DNA of 64,000 nucleotides from PALSA-1004 sp963829085 (GCA_963829085.1 CAWHHJ010000006.1:62001-126000); one strand, 5' to 3'. Positions 34,756-45,098 are shown, counted from the first letter of the stretch. Numbers and translations: made by a program. The notes: generated by a model from the letters alone, not told the origin.

Positions 34756-37109
34756 ATACCGATAACAAATCCGCGTACGTCGGCGCGAGCGTTCCTCGAG
34801 CGAACGCGAAACGCCTGCTGCAGGGCCGCGGCGTTTACACGGACGATCTGCGTTTGCCGCGCCTCGCGCACGTCGTTTTCTTTCGCAGTCCGCACGCGCA
34901 TGCGCGAATCCGCAGGCTCGACTTTACTCAAGCGCGGACGATGCCGGGTGTGATCTCGGTCGTCGACGGGAAGTCGCTGGTGCAGCACTGCAAGCCGTGG
35001 GTCGCGGTCCTCGGCCATCTGAAAGGCATCAAATCAGCGCCGCAGCACCCGCTTGCGATCGACCGTGCCTGTTGGCAGGGCGAAGCAGTTGCGGCGGTCG
35101 TCGCTGAAACGCGCGCGCAGGCCGAAGACGCCGCCGATCTTATAGAGGCGGAATGGGAAGAGCTGCCAGTCGTCGTCTCGATGACAGATGCGCTGAGCGG
35201 AAAATATGTGATCCATCCCGAGCTTGGAGACAACATCTGCTTCAAGCGCGAACTGGACACCGGTGACGTCGATGCGGCATTTGCTGAGGCGGATGTCGTC
35301 GTCGAGGAAACTTACGACTTTGGACGTCATACCGGCGTGACGCTGGAAGGACGTTCGCTGCTCGCCGACTACAATGCGGCCGAACATACGCTGACCGTCT
35401 ATCACTCGACGCAGGCGCCGCACATGATGCAGGACATCATCTCGCGGCATCTCGACATTCCCGAAGGCAGCGTGCGCGTGATAGCCAGGGATGTCGGCGG
35501 GTCATATGGCATAAAAGTTCATGTGTATCCTGACGAGATGGCGACGGCCGCGCTGTCTGTGATGCTGCGACGCCCGGTAAAGTTTGTTGCAGATCGCCTC
35601 GAATCATTCGTCACCGACATTCATGCGCGTGAGCACCGGGCGCGCGTGCGCCTCGCGGCAACGCGGAACGGAAAAATACTCGCCTTCGATCTGGATGATC
35701 TGACCGGCATTGGCCCGTATTCAGTGTATCCCCGCACCAGCGGTATTGAAGGCAACCAGGTGGTCAATCTCACCGGCGGGCCATACGCACACAAGCAATA
35801 TCGCGCGAGGCTAAACGTTGTCTTCACAAACAAGAATGTGACGTGCCAATACCGCGCCGTGGGCCATCCAATCGCCGTGTCGATCACCGAATGCATCGTC
35901 GATCTTGCCGCGCAAAAGCTGGGCATCGATCCCGCCGAATTCCGGCGCCGGAATCTCATTGCGGACGACGCTTATCCCTATACCTCCGCGTCCGGAATGA
36001 AATTCGAAAAGCTGTCTCACCACCAAACGCTCGACAAACTGCTTGCCATGATGAATTACGATGCGTTGCGGGCTGAGCAAACCGAACTGCGCAAACGAGG
36101 CATCTATCGCGGTATCGGTCTTGCGGCGATGATCGAGGTGACCAACCCGTCGCCGGCATTCTACGGCGTCGGCGGCGCGCGCATTTCCGCCCAGGATGGT
36201 GCGACGCTGCGGCTTGATCCGTCCGGCATGGTCAACTGCATGGTCAGCGTGACTGAACAGGGCCAGGGAACGGAAGCCATCATGGCGCAGATCGCCGCTG
36301 ATGCGGTGGGAGTTAGCATCGACAAAGTACGCGTCATCACCGGCGACACGGGCACCACACCCTACGGTGGCGGCACATGGGCGTCGCGGGGCGCGGGCAT
36401 TGGCGGTGAGGCGGTACTGCAGTCGGGCAAAACACTGCGCGCTCACGTCCTGGAAGTCGCCGGCGCCATTCTGCAAACCGGCCATGAAATGCTCGACGTG
36501 CGCAACAACGATGTCGTCGACGTGCGCACCGGCGAAGTGAAGCTGTCGCTTGCGGAACTCGGCCGCATCGCATACTTCCGTCCGGACACGTTACCGATGG
36601 ATTTTCAGTCAGAGCTTGTCGTTACCCGCCATTACACCCCTCGTGGATACGGGTTTGCCTTCACGAATGGCATGCAGGCTTCGCTGGTCGAAGTCGATGT
36701 CGAGACGGGATTCGTGAAGCTGCTCAAACACTGGTGCGTCGAAGACTGCGGCACGGTGATAAATCCGCAGCTGGTAGACGAGCAGATTCGCGGCGGCATC
36801 GTGCAGGGCATAGGCGGCGTGCTGTTCGAGCACTGCATCTACAGTGATGAAGGCCAGTTGCTTAATGGCAACATGGCAGAGTACCTGGTGCCAATGGCGG
36901 CGGAGATGCCGGACATCGAAGTCGCGCACGTCGTCACGCCCACCAAGACTTCCGAGCTGGGCGCCAAAGGCGCAGGCGAAGCGGGCACTGCCGGCGCACC
37001 GGGTGCGGTGATGAACGCGATCAATGATGCGTTGCGCCCGTTCCAAGCGCGCGTAACCGCGCAGCCAGTCACGCCCGAGCGAGTTCTGCAGGCGCTTGGC
37101 AAAGTCTAA
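34752..37109 (+). CDS. Molybdenum hydroxylase large subunit (CoxL/xanthine dehydrogenase-like)
   Basis: 785 residues from ATG 34752. The N-terminal domain has ANAKRLLQGRGVYTDDLRLPRLAH. Molybdopterin-binding segments include VIARDVGGSYGIK, QYRAVGHPIAVSITE and TEQGQGTEAIMAQIAADAVG. The catalytic Glu lies in GAKGAGEAGTAGAPGA near the C-terminus. The CO-dehydrogenase VAYRCSFR loop is absent, so this hydroxylates a carbon substrate (aldehyde, N-heterocycle or aromatic) rather than CO. No maturation genes are next to it. Confidence 0.92.
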   Translation: MNTDNKSAYVGASVPRANAKRLLQGRGVYTDDLRLPRLAHVVFFRSPHAHARIRRLDFTQARTMPGVISVVDGKSLVQHCKPWVAVLGHLKGIKSAPQHPLAIDRACWQGEAVAAVVAETRAQAEDAADLIEAEWEELPVVVSMTDALSGKYVIHPELGDNICFKRELDTGDVDAAFAEADVVVEETYDFGRHTGVTLEGRSLLADYNAAEHTLTVYHSTQAPHMMQDIISRHLDIPEGSVRVIARDVGGSYGIKVHVYPDEMATAALSVMLRRPVKFVADRLESFVTDIHAREHRARVRLAATRNGKILAFDLDDLTGIGPYSVYPRTSGIEGNQVVNLTGGPYAHKQYRARLNVVFTNKNVTCQYRAVGHPIAVSITECIVDLAAQKLGIDPAEFRRRNLIADDAYPYTSASGMKFEKLSHHQTLDKLLAMMNYDALRAEQTELRKRGIYRGIGLAAMIEVTNPSPAFYGVGGARISAQDGATLRLDPSGMVNCMVSVTEQGQGTEAIMAQIAADAVGVSIDKVRVITGDTGTTPYGGGTWASRGAGIGGEAVLQSGKTLRAHVLEVAGAILQTGHEMLDVRNNDVVDVRTGEVKLSLAELGRIAYFRPDTLPMDFQSELVVTRHYTPRGYGFAFTNGMQASLVEVDVETGFVKLLKHWCVEDCGTVINPQLVDEQIRGGIVQGIGGVLFEHCIYSDEGQLLNGNMAEYLVPMAAEMPDIEVAHVVTPTKTSELGAKGAGEAGTAGAPGAVMNAINDALRPFQARVTAQPVTPERVLQALGKV

Positions 37110-38019
37110 AGCGCGACTACTCGATTCTTTTGTGGCGAACTTTGATTCCGCAGTGTTCGGCGAGCGCTTCACGCATCGCTATGCCGGGGCCCACGGCATC
37201 AAAATCCATTATGTCGAAGGCGGTGACGGTCCAGCGGTACTGCTTGTACCCGGCTGGCCGCAGTCGTGGTACGCCTGGCGCCACGTCATGCCCGCGCTTG
37301 CCGACGGTCATCGCGTTATAGCAATCGACCCGCCGGGCCTGGGCCAATCAGAAAAGCCGCCAAGCTACGATACTGCCGCGATCGCCGAATGCGTCGATGC
37401 GTTCGTCGCCGCGATTGGAATCGATCGATTCTCTTTCGTCGGCCATGACATTGGTGCGTGGATCGGCTATGCGTATGCAGCGCGTTATCAAAGCAAGCTG
37501 TCAGGTCTTGTGTTAATCGATGCGGCGATTCCGGGCATCGCTCCGACGGACGCGTTCGCGTTGACGCCCGAGCGCATCGCCAAAACGTGGCATTTCTACT
37601 TCAATGCTTTGACCGATTTGCCGGAGGCACTCGTCGCCGGCCGCGAACGGATGTACTTAGCCTGGCTCTTTAATGCGCGGTCGGCCAACAAGGCGGCTAT
37701 GGACGAGGCTGCGCTCGACGAGTATGCGCGCGCTTATGCGGCTCCGGGTGCAATGCAGCGCGGCTTTGACTACTACCGCGCGATATTCGATTCGATTGCG
37801 CAAAACCAGCGGACTGCGGCGCACAAGCTCACCGTGCCTACGTTGGCGATCGGCGGCGAGCAATGGCTCGGTCCGATGATGCGGAAGATGGTGGAGCCGG
37901 TAGCAGAGAAAGTGCAGGTTGAAACTATTCCCGCGTGCGGCCACTTCGTGCCTGAGGAATCGCCGGCGGCGCTCTCACGGCTCCTCAACGCGTTTTTGCG
38001 CAACTCCGCCGGAAACTGA
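37096..38019 (+). CDS. Alpha/beta hydrolase, epoxide hydrolase/haloalkane dehalogenase type
   Basis: 307 residues if started at TTG 37096, inside the coxL end; a GTG at 37132 is an equally good start. The nucleophile is Asp in FVGHDIGAWIG, the signature of epoxide hydrolases, dehalogenases and related ester or C-C hydrolases. HYVEGGDGPAVLLVPGWPQSW holds the oxyanion motif, and IPACGHFVPEESP holds the catalytic His. It is probably translated with the cox genes and may act on the hydroxylated product. Confidence 0.85.
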   Translation: MAKSKARLLDSFVANFDSAVFGERFTHRYAGAHGIKIHYVEGGDGPAVLLVPGWPQSWYAWRHVMPALADGHRVIAIDPPGLGQSEKPPSYDTAAIAECVDAFVAAIGIDRFSFVGHDIGAWIGYAYAARYQSKLSGLVLIDAAIPGIAPTDAFALTPERIAKTWHFYFNALTDLPEALVAGRERMYLAWLFNARSANKAAMDEAALDEYARAYAAPGAMQRGFDYYRAIFDSIAQNQRTAAHKLTVPTLAIGGEQWLGPMMRKMVEPVAEKVQVETIPACGHFVPEESPAALSRLLNAFLRNSAGN

Positions 38020-38059
38020 GACCCGCGATTCGCAAACACCACTCACTTACGTTGCTCGA

Positions 38060-38443
38060 TCAAGCCGCCTCTCTTTTACGCGCTTGTGACGTGCTGACGG
38101 TTCTGAGATCGGCAGAAACCGGCTGCGTAACCGAAAGAGCAACCAGATTATGCGCGATGGCCAGCTTCAGCAATTGTGAAACGTCGGCAGGTGTCAGCCG
38201 TACAAACAGCTCGCGGCTGATCAGCCGGTAGTCCGCGCTATCGTCGGTCTCATCGCTACCGGTTTTCTGCAAGCACTCGCCTCTCAGGTCTACGTGCCAT
38301 GACGGCGCATCCTCGCCCGCCGGTGGCGTCATTTCCAGTTTGATCCGCGGCTTGTCGGCATCGAACCGCACCGTGTCGAAGCGCATCGTTTCTGCGCACG
38401 ACTCGTCGTTGATCTGGGATTTGCTATAGATGTCTACGCGCAT
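38060..38443 (-). CDS. Hypothetical cytoplasmic protein
   Basis: 127 residues. No signal peptide or membrane segment. MRVDIYSKSQINDESCAETMRFDTVRFDADKP is followed by a C-terminal helical part (RLTPADVSQLLKLAIAHNLVALSV). I recognise no family. Codon use looks normal and an AGGG-type ribosome site precedes the start. It converges on the alpha/beta hydrolase. Confidence 0.55.
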   Translation of the reverse strand: MRVDIYSKSQINDESCAETMRFDTVRFDADKPRIKLEMTPPAGEDAPSWHVDLRGECLQKTGSDETDDSADYRLISRELFVRLTPADVSQLLKLAIAHNLVALSVTQPVSADLRTVSTSQARKREAA

Positions 38444-38595
38444 GAGTTCCCTCTTGAAAGTTTGACGGGCAGTTTATCACTAGTACATCCATGCGGCATG
38501 AAAACGGCATAAACCGGTCCTGCTCCGTTTGGGCGTGCTTCATTGGCAGGCGCAAACCGTTTTCGACCTGTCTCCATGCAAACGGTTTAAGCGCG

Positions 38596-38991
38596 TTATG
38601 GCAGCACAGCCTCAATGTGGAACAGGAAGTTAAAGAGGCGCGGCGGAGCGAGCACCCATCCGATACCGGCGCCGGCCGCATCTGCCGCCATATCCGCAAG
38701 CTCGAATGAACGCGCGTCGGTAAAAATCTGCGCAAATTCGAGTCCAACGCCGAGTGCGACACACCCGACCGCAAGAAGACAGCGCGCCTTGGTAGTGTCG
38801 TAGAGTTGTGCAAACCACAACATCAGTGTCCCGTAGGCGAGGAGATGGCCCATCTTGTCGCCTTCCTCCACCTGGATTTCGATCGGATGCGGCGTCAACG
38901 ACAGGTAGACGATGGCGAGCACGAGCGCCCAACCCATTACCAGCCAAAGCGTCCGATATCTGAAACGAAGCTGGCCTGACTGGTCGCTCAT
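38596..38991 (-). CDS. VanZ-family membrane protein
   Basis: 131 residues with about four predicted transmembrane helices (LWLVMGWALVLAIVYLSL, MGHLLAYGTLMLWFAQLY, LLAVGCVALGVGLEFAQIF, ADMAADAAGAGIGWVLAP). The family core KMGHLLAYGTLMLWFA...GVGLEFAQIF...ELADMAADAAGA matches VanZ-like proteins. E. faecium VanZ alters teicoplanin sensitivity, but the function of environmental homologues is unknown. Confidence 0.85.
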   Translation of the reverse strand: MSDQSGQLRFRYRTLWLVMGWALVLAIVYLSLTPHPIEIQVEEGDKMGHLLAYGTLMLWFAQLYDTTKARCLLAVGCVALGVGLEFAQIFTDARSFELADMAADAAGAGIGWVLAPPRLFNFLFHIEAVLP

Positions 38992-39010
38992 TGCGCGCCC
39001 TCGTTAATTG

Positions 39011-39724
39011 CTAAACCGCGCAATAGCGCTCCTGAATTGCTTTATCCGCGAGCAGCTTCGCCGCCGAGTCGTGATGCACGATTAAGCCCTGATCCATGAT
39101 GTACGCGCGATCTGAGATCGAGAGGGCGCGCTCGACGTTTTGCTCGACGAGCAATATCGTAGTGCCCGCAGTTTTCATGTCTTCGAAAAGCTTGAACATC
39201 TCGTCGACCAGGATGGGCATGATGCCTTCCGAAGGCTCGTCGAGCAAAATCATCTTCGGCTCGGCCATCATGGCGCGTGCGATCGCCAGCATCTGCTGCT
39301 CCCCGCCCGACAGCGTCTCACCGGGCTGGTCCAGCCGCTGCTTGAGCCGCGGGAATGTTTGCGCAATCCGTTCGATGATCTCGCTTTCGCGGTGGCGATG
39401 GGATGATGCGATCAATCCAAGCTGGAGGTTCTCGAGCACCGAGAGGCCGGGCACAATGCGCCGCTCCTCCGGAACATAGGCGAGTCCGCGATGATAGCGT
39501 CGGAACGCCGGCTCGTTGAGCATATCGGCACCATCGAAGATCACATTGCCGCTTCGCTTTGTGACCAGACCCATCACCGTGCGCAGTGTCGTTGTTTTGC
39601 CCGCGCCGTTGCGGCCCACCAGCGTCACAATTTCGCCGGCGTTTACCTCGAGAGAAACGCCTTGCAGGACATGGCTGTGCCCGTACCACGCGTTGAGGTC
39701 TTTCAGCGTCAGCATCGCAGCCAT
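39011..39724 (-). CDS. livF: Branched-chain-type ABC importer ATPase LivF (importer 1)
   Basis: 237 residues from ATG 39724. The start overlaps the livG stop (TGATG), so the GTG at 39727 is a less likely start. Walker A GRNGAGKTT, ABC signature LSGGEQQMLAIARA, Walker B MILLDEPSEG and the switch His region are present. LivF-type ends (MDQGLIVHHDSAAKLL). It forms the nucleotide-binding dimer with LivG and energises uptake by LivHM. Confidence 0.92.
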   Translation of the reverse strand: MAAMLTLKDLNAWYGHSHVLQGVSLEVNAGEIVTLVGRNGAGKTTTLRTVMGLVTKRSGNVIFDGADMLNEPAFRRYHRGLAYVPEERRIVPGLSVLENLQLGLIASSHRHRESEIIERIAQTFPRLKQRLDQPGETLSGGEQQMLAIARAMMAEPKMILLDEPSEGIMPILVDEMFKLFEDMKTAGTTILLVEQNVERALSISDRAYIMDQGLIVHHDSAAKLLADKAIQERYCAV

Positions 39725-40494
39725 CACGCTTTTCCCTGGCCCAGATAGACTCGCTTCACTTCCTCGTTGGCGCGGATATCGCCGGGCGCGCCTTGCGCGA
39801 GCAATTCGCCGTGATGCAGCACAACGAGCTGCTGGCAGATACCCATCACCAGCTTCATCTTGTGTTCCACGAGTATCACCGTCCGCTCGGCGGCGAGGCG
39901 CACGATAAGATCCATCATCTTTATCGTCTCCTCGGGTGACATGCCGGCGGTCGGCTCATCGAGCAGCAGCAGACGCGGTTTACACGCGAGCGCCATGGCG
40001 ATTTCGAGGCAGCGCTGTTCTCCATGCGCCATGTCCCTGGCTACGGCATTGCGCTTCGCCGCTATGCCGACGCGCTCGAGCAGCATGTCCGCCTGCTCGA
40101 TCAGTTCGCCAATCCGCGCGCGCGGCGTCCACATGTTGTAGCGCGTCTTCTGCATTTGCGCTGCAACGCGCACATTTTCATGCGCGGACAGGTGCGGAAA
40201 CACGTTTGTGATCTGAAACGACTTGGCGATGCCGCGGCGGGCATATTCATGCTTGGGCAGAGCCGTAATGTCGCGACCTTCGAAATGGACACGGCCGCTC
40301 GACGCTGGAAAAGCGCCCGATATGATGTTGAAGAAAGTGCTCTTGCCGGCGCCGTTCGGGCCGATGATCGCCGACAGTTTGTCCTTGGCGAAACTGACGG
40401 TGACGTCTTTCAGCGCCACGAAGCCGCCGAACTTCTTGCCGACGCCTTCAGCCACCAGTATGTCGTTCGAGCTCACCAATGGCTTCTTGTCCAT
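39724..40494 (-). CDS. livG: Branched-chain-type ABC importer ATPase LivG (importer 1)
   Basis: 256 residues. Walker A GPNGAGKSTF, ABC signature AHGEQRCLEIAMAL (the variant typical of LivG), Walker B LLLLDEPTAGM and the characteristic LivG end (IRANEEVKRVYLG). The start overlaps no other gene; livM ends 46 bases upstream. Confidence 0.92.
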   Translation of the reverse strand: MDKKPLVSSNDILVAEGVGKKFGGFVALKDVTVSFAKDKLSAIIGPNGAGKSTFFNIISGAFPASSGRVHFEGRDITALPKHEYARRGIAKSFQITNVFPHLSAHENVRVAAQMQKTRYNMWTPRARIGELIEQADMLLERVGIAAKRNAVARDMAHGEQRCLEIAMALACKPRLLLLDEPTAGMSPEETIKMMDLIVRLAAERTVILVEHKMKLVMGICQQLVVLHHGELLAQGAPGDIRANEEVKRVYLGQGKA

Positions 40495-40540
40495 AGAGTG
40501 GAAGACAACACAGAGATCTCAGTGCTCTCTGCGAGGATTG

Positions 40541-41530
40541 CTACTTCACATTTAACCAATGCAGTACGGAACCCCAGATTCCGCGCGGGAAGAACAGGAC
40601 GAATACGATGAAGGTCGCCCCGAGATATAGCTGCCAATGAGTGGTCCACAGTGTGAGCACGTCGCCGAACAACTGGAATACCCCGGCGCCAATGAACGGA
40701 CCAAAGAACGTTCCGAAGCCGCCGAGCAGCGCCATCATCACAACATCACCGGATGTAGAAATCTGCAACACTTCAACCGGGACGGTGGATAGGTGCAATG
40801 CGCGCAGTGCGCCTGCAACGCCGCAGAATGCGCCCGACAGCACGAATGCAGCGAGCTTGGTGTTGGCCACGTTGTAGCCGCACGCCGCGGCACGCGCGTC
40901 GTTCTCGCGTATTGTCTCGAGCACGGCGCCGAATGGCGACGCGAGTATGCGCGAGAAAAGCCACAATGCAATGGCAACGACACCGAGCATCACATAGTAC
41001 TTGTTAACCGGATCCACGAAGTCGACTTGGAAGCCGAACAGGTTGATGGTTGAAACGTTGATGCCGCGCAGCCCGTTTTCACCGCCGGTCACGCTTTCCC
41101 ATTTATAGAATATGTAGTAGACACATTCTGCGAGCGCAAGCGTCACCATCGAAAAATAAATGCCCCGCGTGCGTATGGCCAGAAACCCGATTACGCAGGC
41201 GACTGCCGAGGCGAATGCGATGCCGCACAGGATTGCGACGTACCACGGCCAGCCAAGATGGACGATCGCAATGCCGCATCCGTAACTGCCCACGCCCAGA
41301 AGCGCCGCGTGCCCAAACGATAAGAGACCTGCGTAACCGTAAAGAAGGTTGAACCCGAGCGCGAAGAGCCCCCAGATAAGGATGTTGATCGCGAGCGCGT
41401 GATAGGGCACGAGCCACGGGAATACGAGCAGGAAGAGAAGCGTCGCAGCGACTCGATGGCGCGTAATCGCCTCGATCATATTCCGCGATAAGCTTCGCGG
41501 CTTGGTTACGGGCATCGTCGCCTGGGTCAC
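40541..41530 (-). CDS. livM: Branched-chain-type ABC importer permease LivM (importer 1)
   Basis: 329 residues with about nine to ten membrane helices. LivM signature segments: LLYGYAGLLSFGHAALLGVGSY, GIYFSMVTLALAECVYYI, and SPFGAVLETIRENDARAAACGYN (the EAA-like coupling helix). GTG start at 41530, two bases after the livH stop, so they are translated together. Confidence 0.92.
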   Translation of the reverse strand: MTQATMPVTKPRSLSRNMIEAITRHRVAATLLFLLVFPWLVPYHALAINILIWGLFALGFNLLYGYAGLLSFGHAALLGVGSYGCGIAIVHLGWPWYVAILCGIAFASAVACVIGFLAIRTRGIYFSMVTLALAECVYYIFYKWESVTGGENGLRGINVSTINLFGFQVDFVDPVNKYYVMLGVVAIALWLFSRILASPFGAVLETIRENDARAAACGYNVANTKLAAFVLSGAFCGVAGALRALHLSTVPVEVLQISTSGDVVMMALLGGFGTFFGPFIGAGVFQLFGDVLTLWTTHWQLYLGATFIVFVLFFPRGIWGSVLHWLNVK

Positions 41531-41532
41531 GG

Positions 41533-42417
41533 TTATCCTAATGCGCCGGTGCGGCCGAACAATCCCTGTGGCCGCACGAGCAGCACGACGGCCATCAAAA
41601 CAAAGATCGAGACGCGGCCAGCTTCGGGCGATACCAGCGACGTCAGGCTCACCACTACCCCAACGAGCACACCGGCGACTACCGCTCCGGTAAGCGAACC
41701 CATTCCGCCGACAACCGTGACGACGAAAGCATCGGCGAGCAGCGATACGCCCATCTCGGGTGTAACCGATTGCAGCGGCGCCGATAGTATTCCCGACAGT
41801 CCCGCGATACCGGTGCCGATACCAAAAACGACGAGCCAGATTTTTGAGACGTCGATGCCAAGTACGCGCACGATCTCGGGGTCGCGTGCACCGGCACGGA
41901 TAATGAGCCCGTACGACGTCTTCTCGATGAACAGATATAGCGCGATGACGATTACCGCCGTCGCGCCAATCAGAAAAAGACGATAAAGCGGAAAGTGGCC
42001 GATGCCGAGATTCACCGCGCCGGTCAGGCCCTGCGGCGTGGAAAACGGAATCCCGTTGAGGCCGAAGATCATGCGCACCACTTCGACAAAGATGTACGAC
42101 AGGCCGAACGTGAGTAGCAGCGGATAATCGATGCCGCGTCCGTAGAGCGGGCGCACCAGTACACGCTCGGTAAGAAGTCCGATGGCGCCCACGCCGAGCG
42201 GCACTAGTACCAGGCAGACCCAGAAATTGCCGGTGTGGGTAAAGAGCCAGACGCCCATGTATGCGCCGACCATGAAGAACGCACCGTGCGCGAAGTTCAC
42301 CACCGCAAGCATGCCGAATATCAGCGACAGACCAAGCGCGACCAGCACGTAAACGGCGCCGAGTGCGACGCCGGTCACGATCTGGAGCAACAGCAGGTCG
42401 AGGGTTATGTGGCCCAT
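41533..42417 (-). CDS. livH: Branched-chain-type ABC importer permease LivH (importer 1)
   Basis: 294 residues, about eight helices. LVALGLSLIFGMLAVVNFAHGAFFMVGAY and RAGARDPEIVRVLGIDVSKI are LivH hallmarks. It follows the substrate-binding protein gene by 54 bases and precedes livM. Together they form the transport channel in the inner membrane. Confidence 0.92.
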   Translation of the reverse strand: MGHITLDLLLLQIVTGVALGAVYVLVALGLSLIFGMLAVVNFAHGAFFMVGAYMGVWLFTHTGNFWVCLVLVPLGVGAIGLLTERVLVRPLYGRGIDYPLLLTFGLSYIFVEVVRMIFGLNGIPFSTPQGLTGAVNLGIGHFPLYRLFLIGATAVIVIALYLFIEKTSYGLIIRAGARDPEIVRVLGIDVSKIWLVVFGIGTGIAGLSGILSAPLQSVTPEMGVSLLADAFVVTVVGGMGSLTGAVVAGVLVGVVVSLTSLVSPEAGRVSIFVLMAVVLLVRPQGLFGRTGALG

Positions 42418-42471
42418 TAAGCTAACCCTCGCCGCTGGCGCGAACGGAGGGATCGACTTATATGCTAACGA

Positions 42472-43738
42472 TCACGCCTTGTGTCCGAGTTCCTGGCAGC
42501 TGCGCAGCATTTTTTCGCTGCCATTGTCGATGCCGATGACGTCGAAGACATCATTTTTATCGCGCACCTGATTTGCGGCCTTTGACTGCAGCATGATCAG
42601 CGACTGCACCGATTGGTGGTCGCACTTGCGATAGGATTGCGGCCCTTTGTAGAAATCATATTTAAGATTTTCGAGCGCGGTAATCACTTTGTCGGCATCT
42701 GTGCTCTTCGCGTTGCGCGCGGCGGTCAACACAGATCGTACGCCCGCGTACCCGAGCGCGCCGTAATCAGTCGGCACCGTTCCGGGGTGTGCTTTGCGAT
42801 AGCGATCATTGAACGCTTTGGCGCTGGGCAGCGAGTCTTCGATTTTCCAATAGTACCGATGTGGCGCCGACGACCCCTTCGAACGGCTCCGGACCGGCCG
42901 CCATGCGCGCGCTGATCAGCAGCACCGGCGTGATGATCTTGACCTGCTTCGTGATGCCGAAATCGTAGGCCTGCTTGGCGGCGTTAACGAGGTCGCGGCC
43001 GAAATTGATCATGCACAAAATGTCGGGCTTCAAAGATTGCACGCGCGGAAAGAACGAGGTGTAGTCGCTGGTGCCGAGCGGATAGCGCAGATCGGCAAGC
43101 GTCTCCATACCGAATTCTTTGCCGGCACGCTGAAAGCCGCGCAACATCTCATGCCCGTAAGCGTAATCAGGCGTAAAGAAGACGACACGCTTGCCGAATT
43201 TCGGAATGGCGAACCGCGCGACCGCACCAGACGTCATGTGCGGATTCATCGCCTCGTGGAAGGTAAATTTGCTGAAGTCTTTGACTTCGCTGATGGCATC
43301 GGACTGGCTGATCGAGTTATAGATAACGCCGCGCTCTTTGCACACGTTGTTCACCGACAGTTGCACAGCGGCGGACAGCGCGCCGACGATAAAGCTGACC
43401 TTTTCTTTCTCGATGAGCTCGAGCGTGCGCGTCGCGGCCTCGCCCGGATTCAATTTGTCATCGCGCACCAGCAATTCCGCCATGCGGCCATTGAGCCCGC
43501 CGGACTCGTTAAATTCCTTGACTGCAATTTCAGCACAGCGCACCTGGTCCTGCGCCTCTGTTCCGAAGGCACCCGTAAGCGGCGTCGGGAAGCCAACCTT
43601 GATCGGCGACTTGTCCTGCGCGTGAACGATGTTGACCGAAAAGGGCGAAGTAGCCGCCGTGACCGCCGCGCCGCCCGCCGCGAGTATCAGCTTGCGTCGC
43701 GTTCCATTGGCTGCAGGTTTCTTGCTGCACTCACTCAT
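42472..43738 (-). pseudogene. Liv-type ABC substrate-binding protein, frameshifted (importer 1)
   Basis: Starts at ATG 43738 with GGAGG upstream. Tat-like signal (GTRRKLILAAGGAAVTAATSP), then IKVGFPTPLTGAFGTEAQDQ, ELLVRDDKLNPGEAATRTLELI and FFTPDYAYGHEMLRGFQ. At about 42856 an extra base breaks the frame. Without it GVVGATSYYWKIEDSLPSAKAFNDRYRK continues to LRSCQELGHKA at 42472, for a normal length of about 420 residues. Its ligand may be an amino acid, amide or aromatic acid. This is the cognate binding protein of livHMGF immediately downstream. Confidence 0.88.
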
Positions 43739-43796
43739 CTTGCCTCCTTGGGTGAACTTATAACCGGCGCCCGAGCGGCGGTTTTGTAATGGCGAG

Positions 43797-45077
43797 CTAT
43801 GTTACTTGAAGCCGACCCAGCGCGACAGATCGCTCGGCCCAATCGGGAACGGCGATCTCGCGCATGACGACCTCCGGCCGCCGCAGATAGTTAATGAGCT
43901 CCGCTTGGGGACCTGCGACGAGCGGCGCGCCGATCGCGAGACCGAGCGCCCGCGCATGCGCGACGATCGATCGTCCGAAGTGCAGTCGCTGGCTTTCGTA
44001 CTTCTGCAAGGCAACGGCAAGATCATCGGCGTGCGCCAGCAGCGCATCGACCAAAGTCACCGCGTCGCCTGCTGCTTTGGTAACGCCCAAGCCGACATGC
44101 GGACGAGCGACAAACGCCGCGTCCCCCATCAGTACCGCGCGGCCGAATACAAGCTGCGGCGATTCGAGGTCGTAAATCGGTTGGAACAGCGGATCGCTGG
44201 TTGCCCGTATCACGTCCACAAACGCCGGCGCGAGCAGACGCGCCGCCGTCGCGTGCATGTCCATCACGACTTCCTTGCGAATGCGATCGGGCGGAATATT
44301 CTGCTCATGCCGCCGGCCGTCCGCGTCGGTAAACAGAACGGGTAAATCCTTCTGCTCGTCCGCAGGCCGATACCATACGAAATTGAAGCGGCGCTCGCCC
44401 TCAGTAGTGCTGTTGTTGCGGCCGGCCACCAGGTACGTGAGCATCTGCTCGCCCGGCGGCAGTCCGAAGACCATACGATCGCGCAACGCTTCGCGCGTAG
44501 CGTCGCTGACGGCGCTTTCATCGGCGAGCCCGCGCCAAGCGAGATAACCGACGTATCTTGGCGCCGCTGCCGGGAGAAGCTGCGCACGCACGGTTGACCG
44601 TATACCGTCCGCGCCGATCAACAAGTCACCGGTTTCGTACGAGCCATCGGCGAAATGAGCGGTGATTTCCCGAGTAGTTTGTTCCACCCTCACCAGCGAC
44701 TTGTTGAAGTGATAACGATCCGCCGGCAGCACATCCTTCAAGAGTCGATACAACCTGCCCCACGCAGTGAGCGTCTGCTGCAGCGGAATTTCGGCAATGA
44801 TGCGACCGTCGGCACCGAGTGTTACGCGCGAATGGGTTTCGCACCCGATGCTCACGTCGAGCGTGGCGCCGGCACGTCGCAGCACGTCGAAGAGCTCGTC
44901 ATGAGTGACGATGCCCGCACCGCGTCCGGCAAGTGCTTCGCCGATGCGCTCGAAAACCTGGACATCCCAACCGGCGCGAGTAAGCAGCGTGGCCGCGAAA
45001 AGACCGCCCATCGAGCCGCCAATCACGAGCGCTTTGCGAACTGCGCTCACCAGCGACGCCATCCGGCGTTCATGCAA
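43797..45077 (-). CDS. FAD-dependent aromatic monooxygenase-like protein
   Basis: 426 residues (a start at ATG 45062, MASLVSA, is also possible). FAD motifs: KALVIGGSMGGLFAATLLTRAGWDVQVFER (dinucleotide loop), GDLLIGADGIRSTVRAQL (DG motif) and RAVLMGDAAFVARPHVGLGVTKAAGDAVTL (GD motif). The pattern SMGGLFAATL and PHVGLGVTKAAGDA resembles 2,6-dihydroxypyridine 3-hydroxylase-like flavoproteins more than phenol or p-hydroxybenzoate hydroxylases. It is downstream of the VOC protein and upstream of the importer 1 binding protein on the same strand. Confidence 0.85.
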   Translation of the reverse strand: MHERRMASLVSAVRKALVIGGSMGGLFAATLLTRAGWDVQVFERIGEALAGRGAGIVTHDELFDVLRRAGATLDVSIGCETHSRVTLGADGRIIAEIPLQQTLTAWGRLYRLLKDVLPADRYHFNKSLVRVEQTTREITAHFADGSYETGDLLIGADGIRSTVRAQLLPAAAPRYVGYLAWRGLADESAVSDATREALRDRMVFGLPPGEQMLTYLVAGRNNSTTEGERRFNFVWYRPADEQKDLPVLFTDADGRRHEQNIPPDRIRKEVVMDMHATAARLLAPAFVDVIRATSDPLFQPIYDLESPQLVFGRAVLMGDAAFVARPHVGLGVTKAAGDAVTLVDALLAHADDLAVALQKYESQRLHFGRSIVAHARALGLAIGAPLVAGPQAELINYLRRPEVVMREIAVPDWAERSVALGRLQVT

Positions 45078-45098
45078 CGATCACCGACAGTTAACAGA

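Noticed and set aside
34752..37109. Carbon monoxide dehydrogenase
   Set aside because: The CO-dehydrogenase active-site loop VAYRCSFR is missing; QYRAVGHP is present instead.
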